From positions 1-64,000 of the forward strand of contig NZ_VATA01000023.1 in assembly GCF_005870025.1 (NCBI RefSeq): a stretch of DNA of 64,000 nucleotides, given 5' to 3'. Made by a program: the position numbers and the translations under genes. This document shows positions 1-8,220 of the stretch, piece by piece. Numbering within the stretch: position 1 is the first letter of the stretch; the number at the start of each line of letters is the position of its first letter. The DNA comes from Poseidonocella sp. HB161398 (GTDB lineage: Bacteria; Pseudomonadota; Alphaproteobacteria; Rhodobacterales; Rhodobacteraceae). The notes beneath the pieces are model-generated. The model was not told the origin of the DNA and made no database searches. It saw only the letters and a list, made by a program, of their open reading frames with translations.

Positions 1-71
1 TCCGGCACCGAGGGCGCTGCCGGAAACAGGAGGAGCTCGAGGTTGTCGTCGGACAGCGCCTCCGGCAGCGG

Positions 72-100
72 CCAGCCCAGCCCAGCCCAGCCCAGCCCAG
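72..100. repeat. CCCAG pentanucleotide tandem repeat
   Basis: Five perfect copies of CCCAG lie at 76-100, preceded by a partial CCAG at 72-75. The unit is five bases, so a copy-number change would shift any reading frame through it. No convincing gene crosses it. It sits just outside an IS21 remnant. Confidence 0.9.
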
Positions 101-124
101 CCCGGCCTTCCGGGCCCGCCCGAT

Positions 125-220
125 TTAGGCCCCGACAGTTCCTTTTCCCAGCCCGAGCGACGTGGCGATCGCCCGCTTGCTCAGCCCCTGGGCATGCTTC
201 AGCCACCGTGCTGCAGACAG
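125..220 (-). pseudogene. IS21-family IstA remnant (N-terminal helix-turn-helix piece)
   Basis: Minus-strand translation gives an HTH-like stretch containing ARWLKHAQGLSKRAIATSLG followed by LGKGTV, which resembles the start of IS21 IstA transposases. The frame stops at 125 and nothing else of IstA follows. Other IS21-like scraps lie at about 3460-3630 and 22130-22205, so several decayed copies are likely. The family call rests on a short match. Confidence 0.45.
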
Positions 221-307
221 ACGCCGAATACATGGCCGCACCCGACCAGACGCTTGAAGCCCACGAAACGTCCTTGCCACGCGGGAGCCATCCATACACG
301 GTCTGAG

Positions 308-386
308 CGCATCGCGAGCGGCGCGCATCGTCTGGGCCTTGATGAAGAGCGGAGAGACCTACCGGGCTCCGGCCATGGCGGCGTAA
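308..386 (+). pseudogene. IS110-family transposase, C-terminal scrap
   Basis: The plus frame ending at the TAA at 384-386 reads ARIVWALMKSGETYRAPAMAA. This is the usual end of IS110/IS1111-type transposases (TARIVWAL followed by a short YRAP tail). Everything upstream of about 308 is lost, so the gene is a remnant. The RNA-guided DEDD and serine domains of the family are absent here. Confidence 0.55.
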
Positions 387-637
387 GGCCAGCCACCGGT
401 CGTGAGACGTCGGAGCGGAGGAGGGCTAGGAGCAGCTTGGCGCAACGGTCGTGAGACAGGATCGGAAAACCAGGGCGCAACAGAGTGCCATCGAGCACGC
501 GGCGTTGATTTGGAGCCGATCCGCGAACACCATGCGGGCCCGCGGCATGGAGAAGGCCGCACCATGAGGCCGGATGCATGTCAGCACCCGACACCGCGCC
601 AAAATGCTCCGAAAACCCTCTTGCGCAAGGGGCGGTT
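387..637 (+). other. Noncoding tail after the IS110 remnant
   Basis: About 250 bases after the IS110 stop carry no supportable gene and run up to the left edge of the IS5 element. In the IS1111 subgroup of IS110, the right end downstream of the transposase is the noncoding segment that encodes the bridge/seek RNA (known of the family). This stretch is therefore a candidate relic of such a right end. That is inference from position only; no RNA secondary structure was established. Confidence 0.3.
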
Positions 638-698
638 ATACATGTTGCGCAAATCCAGAAGGATTCATCTTGTGAATCCAGCATGGTAGCTGGGCAGC

Positions 699-1993
699 AT
701 GAGCAAACCTCCGAAGCCGACCTACAAGACGACCAACTGGACGAGCTACAATCAGGCGCTGAGGCAGCGCGGATCGCTGACCGTCTGGTTCGATCCTTCG
801 ATGCAATGGGAGGCCATCCCATCGGGGCGTCGCGGCCGTCAGCAAGACTATAGCGACGCGGCGATCTAGGCCTGCTTGACCCTCAAGGTCCTGCTCGGCC
901 AGCCACTCCGGCAAACCACCGGTTTCGTGGCGAACCTGCTGGAGCTGTCCGGACTCAACTGGTCCGTGCCCGACTTCAGCACCCTGTCGCGTCGCCAGAA
1001 GACCTTGGACGTCACCATCCCCTATCGCGGTTCGAAAGGCGCGCTGAACCTGCTAATCGACAGTACAGGGATCAAGGTGGAAGGCGAAGGCGAGTGGCAC
1101 ACGCGCAAGCATGGTGGCTCGAAACGGCGCAGTCGCGCTGCCGCTCGGACCGGTGGCGCGGCCCGCTCATGGCGCAAGATCCACGTCGGGATCGACGAGC
1201 AAACATTGGAGATCCGCGCCGTCGAGGTCACCTCCGGCAATCTCGGCGACGCGCCGATGCTGCCCGACCTGCTCGCCCAGCTCCCGGCGGGCGAGGAGAT
1301 CGCCACCGTTACCGCCGACGGCGCCTATGACACCCGCGGCTGCCATGACGCCATCGTGGCCCGCGGCGCGGCGGCGGTCATTCCGCCGAGACGAACCGCA
1401 GGGCCATGGAAGCCGGACACCGCCGGAGCCCGGGCACGCAACGAGATCCTGCGGGCGTCCAAGCACTTGGGCCGCAGGCCGGGCGCTCTGGCGGAACTGG
1501 AGCGGGTACCACCGGCGCAGCGTATTCATCCGGCGAGGGCCGCCTGACGGGGTTGGTGCTTCGGTGATAGGTCCGACCTTATGCGCGACCTTATGTTCGA
1601 ACCCAAAATTGAAGTCCTGTCCGCTGCAGACGGCGTTCGCCGACGGCACTGGGACGACGCGGACAAGGTCCGAATTGTCGAGGAAAGCTTGCGCGGCCAT
1701 CTGCCGGGATTGCGAGCGGATCTGCCTGACACCAAGGTCTCGCGCGTGCCTGAGCTGCTGCCCTGGAACTGGACGGCACAAAGCGCCCAATCACGCAAGG
1801 CCGCATGACCGCGGCCCTCGCCGGATGCTTACGGCGCAGCAGGGTGGAAACGAAAATGAACTGCGTGAAGCTGCTCGGGCAGCGGCTGATGTCACGGCAT
1901 TTCGACCGCCAGGTGACGGAGGTCCAGATCCGGGTGGCGGTCCTGAACCGCTTCACGGCGCTCGGCATACCGGTGACGGTGGCTGTAGGATAA
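699..1993 (+). pseudogene. IS5-family transposase, disrupted
   Basis: The start at 699 reads MSKPPKPTYKTTNW, the normal start of IS903-group transposases. Family landmarks follow: LRQTTGFV, VPDFSTLSRRQKTL, LLIDSTGIKVEGEGEW (first catalytic Asp), VTADGAYDTR (second Asp). Damage is visible at several points. A TAG at 867-869 sits where the family has Gln. About a dozen extra residues lie before WRKIHVGID, near 1130-1170. About seven extra bases near 1471-1481 shift the frame inside ASKHLGR-ALWRNW. The 311-bp MITE splits the codons for SGYHRRS. The true C-terminus resumes after 1840 (VETKMNCVKLLGQRLM) and ends at 1993. Non-functional. Confidence 0.88.
1522..1832. mobile_element. 311-bp IS66-derived MITE with 8-bp target duplication
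   Basis: Terminal inverted repeats lie at 1522-1543 and 1811-1832. They begin GTAttC and GTAaGC and share CATCCGGCGAGGGCCGC. Both flanks carry the same 8-mer GGCGCAGC (1514-1521 and 1833-1840), the target duplication length of IS66. Inside, 1581-1808 reads as the beginning of an IS66 TnpA-like protein (FEPKIEVLSAADGVRRRHWD) fused to an ending like that of TnpC (ELLPWNW). That is the footprint of a full IS66 with everything between deleted. It was inserted into the IS5 transposase. Confidence 0.88.
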
Positions 1994-2085
1994 GTGTTTC
2001 CGGGGAAAGGGGGACTGCGGTCGCCAGCTGATTTGTCCAACAACGCCTCCACCCGAGGTACATCGCGCGCCCGTGAGGTGCGGTA

Positions 2086-3285
2086 TCAGGCTTCAAAGAG
2101 GCGGGGGAAAAGCATCTCGTGCGTCTGACTGGGGAAGCGCAGTTGCAGTGGCGCGCGGGGCGTGGTGGACCCCAGCACCCCATCATCGGTGAGTTCCTTG
2201 ATAACGGCGCGCGCGGTGCGCGGCGCCACGCCCAGGATGGCCGCTGCATCCCCGCGATCAACTTCTCCCCGAACGAGGACTGACCGCAACAGATCGGACG
2301 CGCCGGCACGGAAGTCGCGGCTCGTCGCATAGCGCGCCAGACGCTTGCCCATCACGTCAAATCCCAGAAGCTCGTCCATGAACTCCACCTGATCGAGACA
2401 GACCTTCAGGAACCAGTCGGTATAGGTGGTCAGTGCCGCAAGGGAGAGATTGCCTCGCCCGTCCCGATCGCCCTGCCGAACTCGGTCGGCCAGATGCATC
2501 ATGGACTTGTACTCGTCGCGCCCGGGTATTCCTCTCTCCAGTCCGCGGGCGAGCCCCCGGGAGACCGACCAGAGGCCGCTGGCACCGATCCCGGCATGAT
2601 GGGCCAGAGCATGGCTCATGAGCCGGCTGACGCGGCCGTTGCCATCGTAGAATGGATGGATGAAGTTGAGCCGGTGGTGGGCCGTGGCCACCGCGAGGAT
2701 CCGGGCCGTCTGCCCGTGCAGCCAGTCAAGCCGGAAGCGCTCATGGAAGTGATCCATGAAGGCCGGCACCTTGTCATGGGGCGGAGGCACATGCTCGCCG
2801 ATCTCCACGTCCCCGTCACGCCATTCTCCTGGCACCATGACCACCGGGTGCGCGCCTTCCCGGATCGTCAGGGCGGAGGCGTCGAGGTCCCGGTAGAATT
2901 CCGCGTGGAGCCAGCGGATGAAGTCGGGTCCGGTCGGGTCTCCGAGTGTGCCGGCCGCGGCCAGGGCATCGATCTGTGCCTGGATGCGGACGTGGGCGGC
3001 GCTTTCCTGTTGCAGGGCACGGCGCTTCGGGTCGGCATCGAAGGTGCCTGACAAGGCGCGCTCGATCTCCCGGGGACGGGTGTTGTTGCCCTCGATCCGG
3101 TTCGAGTAGTAGCTGTTCATCACCCGGATCATCGTGGCCACCTCGGTCAAGGTTTCGTCGGGCAGGTTTCGACCCAGCTTTGTGGTAGCGGACGCTAAAG
3201 CCAGGGCGGAGTCGGCCAGCTTGATCGGCAGATCCTCGATACGGGCAGGCTCGATTCGCGTAGGGGCGATGATAATCTCAGCCAC
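2086..3285 (-). CDS. Fic-domain protein (predicted AMPylator, class II)
   Basis: A 399-residue protein. The Fic core HPFYDGNGR at residues 210-218 (HxFx[D/E]GNGRxxR) holds the catalytic His and the nucleotide-binding loop; the family usually transfers AMP to target proteins. Residues 61-66, SNRIEG, fit the [S/T]xxxE[G/N] inhibitory helix, and its N-terminal position makes this a class II Fic, expected to be self-inhibited. The C-terminal ~70 residues look like a winged helix (GDAAAILGVAPRTARAVIKEL), as in many stand-alone bacterial Fic proteins. I prefer the GTG at 3285, preceded by GGAG, over a TTG at 3351 that would overlap the upstream repeats. The target is unknown. It sits between an IS5 remnant and IS21/IS66 material. 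Confidence 0.82.
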   Translation of the reverse strand: MAEIIIAPTRIEPARIEDLPIKLADSALALASATTKLGRNLPDETLTEVATMIRVMNSYYSNRIEGNNTRPREIERALSGTFDADPKRRALQQESAAHVRIQAQIDALAAAGTLGDPTGPDFIRWLHAEFYRDLDASALTIREGAHPVVMVPGEWRDGDVEIGEHVPPPHDKVPAFMDHFHERFRLDWLHGQTARILAVATAHHRLNFIHPFYDGNGRVSRLMSHALAHHAGIGASGLWSVSRGLARGLERGIPGRDEYKSMMHLADRVRQGDRDGRGNLSLAALTTYTDWFLKVCLDQVEFMDELLGFDVMGKRLARYATSRDFRAGASDLLRSVLVRGEVDRGDAAAILGVAPRTARAVIKELTDDGVLGSTTPRAPLQLRFPSQTHEMLFPRLFEA

Positions 3286-3302
3286 GCCAGAACTCCATTT
3301 CG

Positions 3303-3400
3303 TGCCACTAAGTTGTTTATCTAAGTATCTGCGTTGTGAAGGCTTATTCAAGGTTATTGCAGTTTTATGCCACTAAGGTATGCCACTATTTCGTGCCACT
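3303..3400. promoter_or_regulatory. TGCCACT repeat cluster upstream of the Fic gene
   Basis: Four copies of TGCCACT lie at 3303, 3368, 3381 and 3394, all in the same orientation. The last three are spaced exactly 13 bp. Two copies share the longer string ATTTCGTGCCACT. The cluster occupies the promoter side of the Fic gene, starting 18 bp upstream of its GTG. It looks like an array of operator half-sites; autoregulation through the C-terminal winged helix of the Fic protein is a guess. Confidence 0.5.
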
Positions 3401-3459
3401 CCGCCCGACCGCTAGACGTCCCAATGAAGCTTCCTGAGCCGGTTAAGGAGATGAACTAC

Positions 3460-3630
3460 GGCCAGCCAGTGCTGTGGCGGCAGGGCCGCCTTCATAGCCC
3501 TGGGTCTGAAGCTCCTCGAAAATCCGGATCCGGGTCAGCCTCTCGCGCTTCGGGCGGCGGGAGTTCTCCTCGAGCAACCGGTCGAGGGCGTCGCGGAACG
3601 GATCGATCGTGAGCGTCACGAGCCGGCCGC
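3460..3630 (-). pseudogene. IS21-family IstA remnant (internal piece)
   Basis: The minus-strand frame reads DPFRDALDRLLEENSRRPKR and then RLTRIRIFEELQTQGYEGG. This matches the IstA region (rltxxriyeeLxxxGYeGgY) ahead of the DDE domain. The match breaks off after GYEGG and there is no start or catalytic core. The piece separates the Fic promoter repeats from the IS66 block. Confidence 0.6.
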
Positions 3631-3660
3631 TGTCGACCGGCCTTGACGGGCGGATCGCTC

Positions 3661-4221
3661 TCAGCGGAAGGACTTTGCCCTGCGCGGCATGAAGTGCGCG
3701 CGGATGGCGACGACAGCCCTGGCAACCTTCGCGACAGCGGCGGCATCAAGGTTGGCGCGGGGGTCGGCCATTTCTCTGATCGGTCCTATCAGGTCGCCCT
3801 CTGCTCCCTGCAATACCGGTTTCCAGAGCCTGGGCGCGAACTTCGTCCCGAGCAGGAAGCCACCTGCCCACAGGTAGGGCGCAGCCGCCGCATCGCCGTG
3901 CGCCACCAGCCGCGGGCGCCAGGTCCCGGGCGTGTCGCCCAGCCCCGAGGAGATCGCGTTGTAGGCCGCAACCAGGGACTGGACCGCCTTGGCCTCGGTC
4001 GTGTGCTCGGGCGCCATGAGGGCACCTTCGCCGACGAAGGACGGGATCCACTGGCGGGGATCGATGAAGTGCGGCCCGATGATGAGCGCGGTGAGGTATC
4101 CATCCAGGGTTTGCGGATCGGTGGCGGGCGGACTGGGGCGCTGCGCACGGAGGAAAGCGAAGAAGTCCTTCTCGTCGAGCATGAGCCGCTTCGGCGCACT
4201 GGTCGGGGTGGATGTGTTCAT
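3661..4221 (-). CDS. UPF0149/YecA-family protein, IS66 passenger gene
   Basis: A 186-residue protein with the UPF0149 signature near the N-terminus (TLDGYLTALIIGPHFIDPRQWIP, about residues 39-62). The function of the family is not established; related YecA proteins often carry a metal-binding SEC-C tail, which is absent here. The ATG at 4219-4221 overlaps the TGA of tnpC (ATGA), so translation is probably coupled to the transposase. I recall UPF0149 genes accompanying IS66 elements in other alphaproteobacteria, which makes a passenger role likely. The reading frame is intact. Confidence 0.8.
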   Translation of the reverse strand: MNTSTPTSAPKRLMLDEKDFFAFLRAQRPSPPATDPQTLDGYLTALIIGPHFIDPRQWIPSFVGEGALMAPEHTTEAKAVQSLVAAYNAISSGLGDTPGTWRPRLVAHGDAAAAPYLWAGGFLLGTKFAPRLWKPVLQGAEGDLIGPIREMADPRANLDAAAVAKVARAVVAIRAHFMPRRAKSFR

Positions 4222-5810
4222 GCAGCCTGCGCCTCCAGAGTGTCGTTGGCCTTGGCCAGGCGTGCCGCCTTCCAGTTCCAGGGCAGAAGCTCATCGAGCC
4301 GGTTGATGGTGGTGCGCCCCGAGACGATGCGCTCGAGCACGTCGGAGAGCCGGGTCTCTGGGTCAATGTCGTTCATCTTGCAGGTGTTGACCAGCGAGGC
4401 CAAGACAGCCCAGCTCTCGCCGCCGCTGGCAGAGCCGGCGAAGAGTGCGTTCTTTCTCGTCAGGCACACCGGCTTGATGGCGCGCTCGACGATGTTGCTG
4501 TCCACCTCGATCCGACCGTCCTGCAGGAAGACAGTCAGTCCTTGCCAATGCTTCAAGGTATAGGCCGCGGCCTTGCCGATCGAGGACTGCGAAGCGACGG
4601 CGTCGCGGAACTCTGTCAGCTGCCGCTTCAGATCCTCCATCAGGGCCGCACTCTCCGCCTTGCGCACCGCCAGCCGTTCGGCATCGCTCAGGCCACGGAT
4701 GCGCTTCTCCACCTCGTAGACCTTTGCAATCCGGCCCAGGACCTCGAGCGCCGCCCGCGACTGGGTCGTCTTGAACACGTCCGCGAACTTGCGCCGGGCA
4801 TGGGCAAGGCAGAAGGCAAGCTCGAGCGGGGCGGCGTTGCTCTTGCGACGCTGCTTGGCCACGGTCTTGTAAGCGCCAAACCCATCTACTTGGAGAACGC
4901 CGGCAAAGCCGCCCAGGTGCGCCAGAAGATCCTGCGCGCCGCGTCCCTCGGTGTAGACATAGGCCACGGCTGGCGGTGCGGGGCCCCGCCAGTTCCGGTC
5001 GTCGACGGCATAGGCCCAGAGCTGGCTCACCTTGGTTCGGCCGCGGCCGGGGGCGAGCCGGGGCAAAGGTGTCTCGTCACAGAAGACCCGCGGCTGCGCC
5101 AGGATGAAGCGCAGCAGCCGCTCATGCAGGGGCTTGAGCCACCAGGCGGCGCGTGCGATCCAGCCGCTCAGCGTGCCGCGGTCAAGCTGGACGCCATGGT
5201 CGGCGAAGATCTGCGTCTGCCGGTACAGCGGCAGGTGCCATGCAAATTTGGCGGCCGCAACATGGGCCACCAGCGCCGTGCTGACCATGCCACCAGACAT
5301 CACCCGGGCAGGTGCCGGCGCTTGAACGACGCGCTCCTGGCAGTGCCGGCAGGCATACTTCGGACGGATCGTGCGGATGACACGCAGCCGCGCGGGCACG
5401 ACATCCAGCGCTTCGCTGACATCCTCGCCGATGCGCACCCGCAGGGCGCCACAGCAGGCATAGCCTGCGTCTTCGGGTTCGATGACGGCCTCGACGCGGG
5501 GCAGATGCCGCGGCAGTGCCCCCATGTTGCGTGCCGCCGCGCGCGGCGTGGCGGTCTTTGGCGCGTCCCGCACCTCTGGCGTCGTCGGAGCGTCATCATT
5601 TGCAGCTGCAGGCAAATCCGCCAGGTCCCCGAGATCTAGGGCAGTCTGCGTGGGATCAAGCGTCGCAAGCTTCTCGGTTTTGGCGCCGAAGATCATGATC
5701 CGCAGCAGGGTGGCATAGACGCGCAACTCTGCATTTTCGGCCTGAAGGGCCTTCACGAGCCGCGTCAAACCGGGCGCATCAGTTGGGATCAAAGTGCTGT
5801 CAGCCTGCAT
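4218..5810 (-). CDS. tnpC: IS66 transposase TnpC
   Basis: About 530 residues, full length for IS66 TnpC. Visible in order: an N-terminal coiled segment (LTRLVKALQAENAELRVYAT) with the leucine-zipper-like region; a zinc-finger-like cysteine set (CRHCQERVVQAP); the DDE region with CDETPLPRLAPG, then YVYTEGRG and LQVDGFGAYK, and the late Glu in IEVDSNIVERAIKP; and the C-terminal RLDELLPWNW block. I chose the ATG at 5810 (MQADSTLIP). An ATG at 5825 is the alternative, and neither has an obvious Shine-Dalgarno. The gene is intact, in contrast to neighbouring transposases. It is followed without a gap by the UPF0149 passenger, while a short spacer separates it from tnpB. Confidence 0.93.
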   Translation of the reverse strand: MQADSTLIPTDAPGLTRLVKALQAENAELRVYATLLRIMIFGAKTEKLATLDPTQTALDLGDLADLPAAANDDAPTTPEVRDAPKTATPRAAARNMGALPRHLPRVEAVIEPEDAGYACCGALRVRIGEDVSEALDVVPARLRVIRTIRPKYACRHCQERVVQAPAPARVMSGGMVSTALVAHVAAAKFAWHLPLYRQTQIFADHGVQLDRGTLSGWIARAAWWLKPLHERLLRFILAQPRVFCDETPLPRLAPGRGRTKVSQLWAYAVDDRNWRGPAPPAVAYVYTEGRGAQDLLAHLGGFAGVLQVDGFGAYKTVAKQRRKSNAAPLELAFCLAHARRKFADVFKTTQSRAALEVLGRIAKVYEVEKRIRGLSDAERLAVRKAESAALMEDLKRQLTEFRDAVASQSSIGKAAAYTLKHWQGLTVFLQDGRIEVDSNIVERAIKPVCLTRKNALFAGSASGGESWAVLASLVNTCKMNDIDPETRLSDVLERIVSGRTTINRLDELLPWNWKAARLAKANDTLEAQAA

Positions 5811-5858
5811 GGCGAACCATACCATGCAGGCGACAAAACTCAAACAAATACAGATAGT

Positions 5859-6212
5859 TCAGACAATATATACGGGCCTTTTGACAGCTGGGCGTCGAGC
5901 CTTCGTCCAATCCAGGCCGGCCAGGAGCAACCCGAACTCCTCGCGCGTCAGCACCATCGCGCCATCCCCGGGAGCAGGCCAGGCGAACCGGCGGCCCTCA
6001 AGCCACTTCGTGGCCAGAACCATGCCGCTGCCGTCCCAAAAGATCAGTCGCAACCTGTCCGCGCGGCGCGGTCGGAAGATGAAGGCGTCACCGCAATACG
6101 GGTCGGCTGCGAGCGCGCTGGCGACGATCGCCACCAGTCCGTTGATGCCGCGCCGGAAGTCGATCGGCGTCGTGGCGACGACGATCTTCACGCCAACTGT
6201 CGGCAGGATCAT
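5859..6212 (-). CDS. tnpB: IS66 accessory protein TnpB
   Basis: A 117-residue protein with the TnpB hallmark TTPIDFRRGINGLVAIV, then DPYCGDAFIFRPRRADRLRL and WDGSGMVLATKWLEGRRFAWP. TnpB is required for transposition of IS66 in cells, but its biochemical role is unclear. The ATG at 6210-6212 overlaps the TGA of tnpA (6209-6211), the usual translational coupling in this element. The frame is intact. Confidence 0.93.
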   Translation of the reverse strand: MILPTVGVKIVVATTPIDFRRGINGLVAIVASALAADPYCGDAFIFRPRRADRLRLIFWDGSGMVLATKWLEGRRFAWPAPGDGAMVLTREEFGLLLAGLDWTKARRPAVKRPVYIV

Positions 6213-6490
6213 GATGCGCGCAACGCCGCGACGAGCGCAGTCACGACAACGGGGTCGACGGGCCCGGTCAGGACCATGCGGCCCCCGCCGATCTCGAGCT
6301 CGATCCGGCCGCAGGCCGTGCTGCCCGGCTCTTCCGGGCGCCGCGCCGCGGAAGGCAGCGGAGCTTCCGAAGCGGCAAGAGTGATCGGCACGAATTGAAG
6401 CGGCCCCTGCGGCGGGGTCACCGTACGGCGACCGCGCGCGCTGCCGCTGACGCCAGCTTCCCGCCGCCAGACAGTGAGCAGCCCGGCCGT
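6209..6490 (-). pseudogene. tnpA: IS66 TnpA, N-terminally truncated by the ISL3 junction
   Basis: The C-terminal part of TnpA is clear: LLTVWRREAGVSGSARGRR, LQFVPITLAASEAPLP, IELEIGGGRMVLTGPVDPVV. Upstream of about 6490 the sequence switches to the end of an ISL3 transposase (QMYGRA). The TnpA helix-turn-helix start and the IS66 left inverted repeat are therefore missing. The IS66 copy retains intact tnpB and tnpC but has lost one end. Confidence 0.8.
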
Positions 6491-6926
6491 ACATTTGCCG
6501 CTTCAGCATCTTCAGGCGGTTGATTTGACCTTCTGTCTGGCCATTGGACCATGGCTCGGTCAGGGCCGCGGCCACCGCGTCGCAATCTTTCTGGAGGCCG
6601 CGGGCAAAGGCGCCCAGCATGCTGTCCTCGGCCTCTTCGAGCCAGGGAGCCAGCGCAGCTTCCTTGCCATTGCGGAATGAGCGCGGGTGCGCCATCGGTC
6701 CGCGCGAATGCGGCGAACCTGTCCGCCAGCGTCCTGGCGGTTGCCAAGGCCGGCAGCGCCGCCTCGACGCGGGCCACCGTAAGCGCGTCTTCCCGGTTCA
6801 GATGATCCCGGCCCAGTGTCAGCAGCCGCGCGATCTTGCGGGCGGGCGGCGCTTTTCCCGTCCCAGCGGAGAGCACCCGCCCTGCGCGGCGCTGACGAGT
6901 GGCCCATTCGCCGAGTTCAAGACGGT

Positions 6927-6971
6927 CTGCGAAGCAGGTCGATCGATCCGCGGGATCGATCGAAGTCGCAG
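6927..6971. repeat. Nested palindrome i, inside the ISL3 transposase
   Basis: Inner stem TCGATCGATCC (6939-6949), loop GCG, GGATCGATCGA (6953-6963). Outer stem CTGCGA (6927-6932) with TCGCAG (6966-6971). It interrupts the ISL3 reading frame between SLRV and EWATRQRRAG. The inner core GATCGATCC-3nt-GGATCGATC matches palindrome iv except for one compensated base pair. Confidence 0.8.
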
Positions 6972-7366
6972 AACACGGAGACTGCCGCGGAATCCGTCAG
7001 CACGCAGGCGGCGCCAGAGCTCGGCGCCGGGCCGCACAGCCACCTGACCATTCCCGTTCCAGCTTGGGCAGCCACGGCGTCAGGCTGCTCTCGCGGATGC
7101 GGAAGACATCTTCGCGCTCGCCGCGAAGGACCTGCCGGACGAGCTTCCGGCTGCGGCCGGTCTGGCGCATGATCTGCCGGTCAGGCCATGCCACTATCTG
7201 CGAGTTGCCGGACCAACTGGCTGGTTGGCCGGCGCCGCAGGAAGCCCTCGTATTGCAGTTTTTCCGCGGCGCTCAGCATCTTGGGGTCCAGCGTCAGGGC
7301 GTCGGCTGCCTTGCGGATCGCGGGCATGCTCTTCTTCACAGCCAGCAGGAAGGCTTCGCTCGCCTG

Positions 7367-7412
7367 CTGCGGGACTTTCGCCGCGCCACTGGCGCGACGG
7401 TTCCCTGCGCAG
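7367..7412. repeat. Nested palindrome ii, inside the ISL3 transposase
   Basis: Inner stem CGCGCCA (7382-7388), one-base loop, TGGCGCG (7390-7396). Outer stem CTGCGGGA (7367-7374) pairs with TCCC (7402-7405) and GCAG (7409-7412) around a three-base bulge. It encodes extra residues between VADRWHLPD and QQASEAFL, which are nearly contiguous in relatives. Confidence 0.7.
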
Positions 7413-7443
7413 TCGGGCAGATGCCAGCGGTCCGCAACCCGTT

Positions 7444-7483
7444 GTCCGGCAGCGATTTGCGCGCAAACCGCGAGAGGATGGAC
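7444..7483. repeat. Nested palindrome iii, inside the ISL3 transposase
   Basis: Stem GCGATTTGCG (7452-7461) abuts CGCAAACCGC (7462-7471), 9 of 10 positions pairing. Outer stem GTCC (7444-7447) with GGAC (7480-7483). It lies 31 bp from palindrome ii; the 31 bp encode the conserved VADRWHL. Its arms resemble those of palindrome v (GCGATT-GC). Confidence 0.7.
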
Positions 7484-8202
7484 CGCATCCGGCAAGGCCC
7501 GCGCCACCGCGCCCGCATAGCCACTATTGCGGTCGCGGGCGACGATCCCGATGCCGGGGTGATCCTTCAGCCAGGCTTCGACCGTTGCCGGTTCGCGGTC
7601 AGGCAGAAGGTCAATGACCCGGTGCCGTTCGAGGTCGCAGATCAGCGTTCCGTAGCGCTGCCCCTTCCGCCAGGCCCGGTCATCTATGCCGATCACCCGT
7701 GGCTCCGCCATGTCCCGGGTGCCATCGGCCGGGAGGCTGCGCAGGAAAGTGTCCCTGCTGACGCGGAGCAGGAGCCGCCCTCCCAGGGCCTGGGCGGGGC
7801 GGGGCGGCCGCCGAGGGCCAGGGCGAGATGCCGGACGAGGCCCCGCATCCGCGTTGTCCGCCGTCCCCAAGGACGAGCGGCCTCCGGACGGAGGCGTTCC
7901 GAGAAAATCGCCTGGGGGCATCGCTGCGCGCAACACCGGAAGCGCCGGACCGTGACGAGAACCCGGACTTCCAGCCCGTGCGCAGGCAGGTCGGCGAGCT
8001 GGCGGACGTAATGGCTGTGAACATGGTGGGATCTTCTCCCGCAGCACGGGCAGGCCGCCGAAACGGCGGCGGAGCGTGCGGAGATTTCGATGAGGCCGAC
8101 ACCGGCGGAGACTTTCTCCACGACAAGACCAGCTGGAAGCAGCGTTTTCATGCTCAATCGTTGCATCTCGCTTATCCTCCTGAACTTACTCAGAAAGATA
8201 GG

Positions 8203-8220
8203 GGCCGCGCATGCGCGGCC
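8203..8220. repeat. 18-bp perfect palindrome between two IS remnants
   Basis: GGCCGCGCATGCGCGGCC is fully self-complementary. It lies just upstream of the ISL3 start and about 120 bp before the IS110 gene, so it could mark an element boundary or be another member of the palindrome set nearby. No flanking gene is interrupted by it. Confidence 0.75.

Larger units (their letters stand above)
638..2047 (+). mobile_element. IS5-family element (IS903-like), broken and carrying a nested MITE
   Basis: The right end at 2030-2047, read on the minus strand, is GGCGTTGTTGGACAAATC, matching IS903-type inverted repeats. The left counterpart at 638-655 (ATACATGTTGCGCAAATC) keeps the inner bases but has lost the outermost ones. 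The element contains one transposase gene with an in-frame stop, a small frameshifting insertion and a 311-bp IS66-derived insertion. It is almost certainly immobile without help in trans. Confidence 0.75.
6480..8151 (-). pseudogene. ISL3-family transposase, decayed and interrupted by palindromes
   Basis: The start at 8151 (MKTLLPAGLVVEKV) leads into the zinc ribbon CPCCGRRSHHVHSHYVRQL and the basic region. A frameshift follows near 7800. The DDE core then appears (RVIGIDDRAWRKGQRYGTLI, LPDREPATVEAWL, VADRWHL), then LQYEGFLRR, TGRSRKLVR and finally LTEPWSNGQTEGQINRLKM ending in QMYGRA. Compared with ISL3 relatives known to me, extra residues interrupt the chain before and after VADRWHL and before a frame-shifted EWATRQRRAG. 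Each extra block contains a DNA palindrome, listed separately. The gene joins IS66 TnpA at about 6490. Non-functional. Confidence 0.85.
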
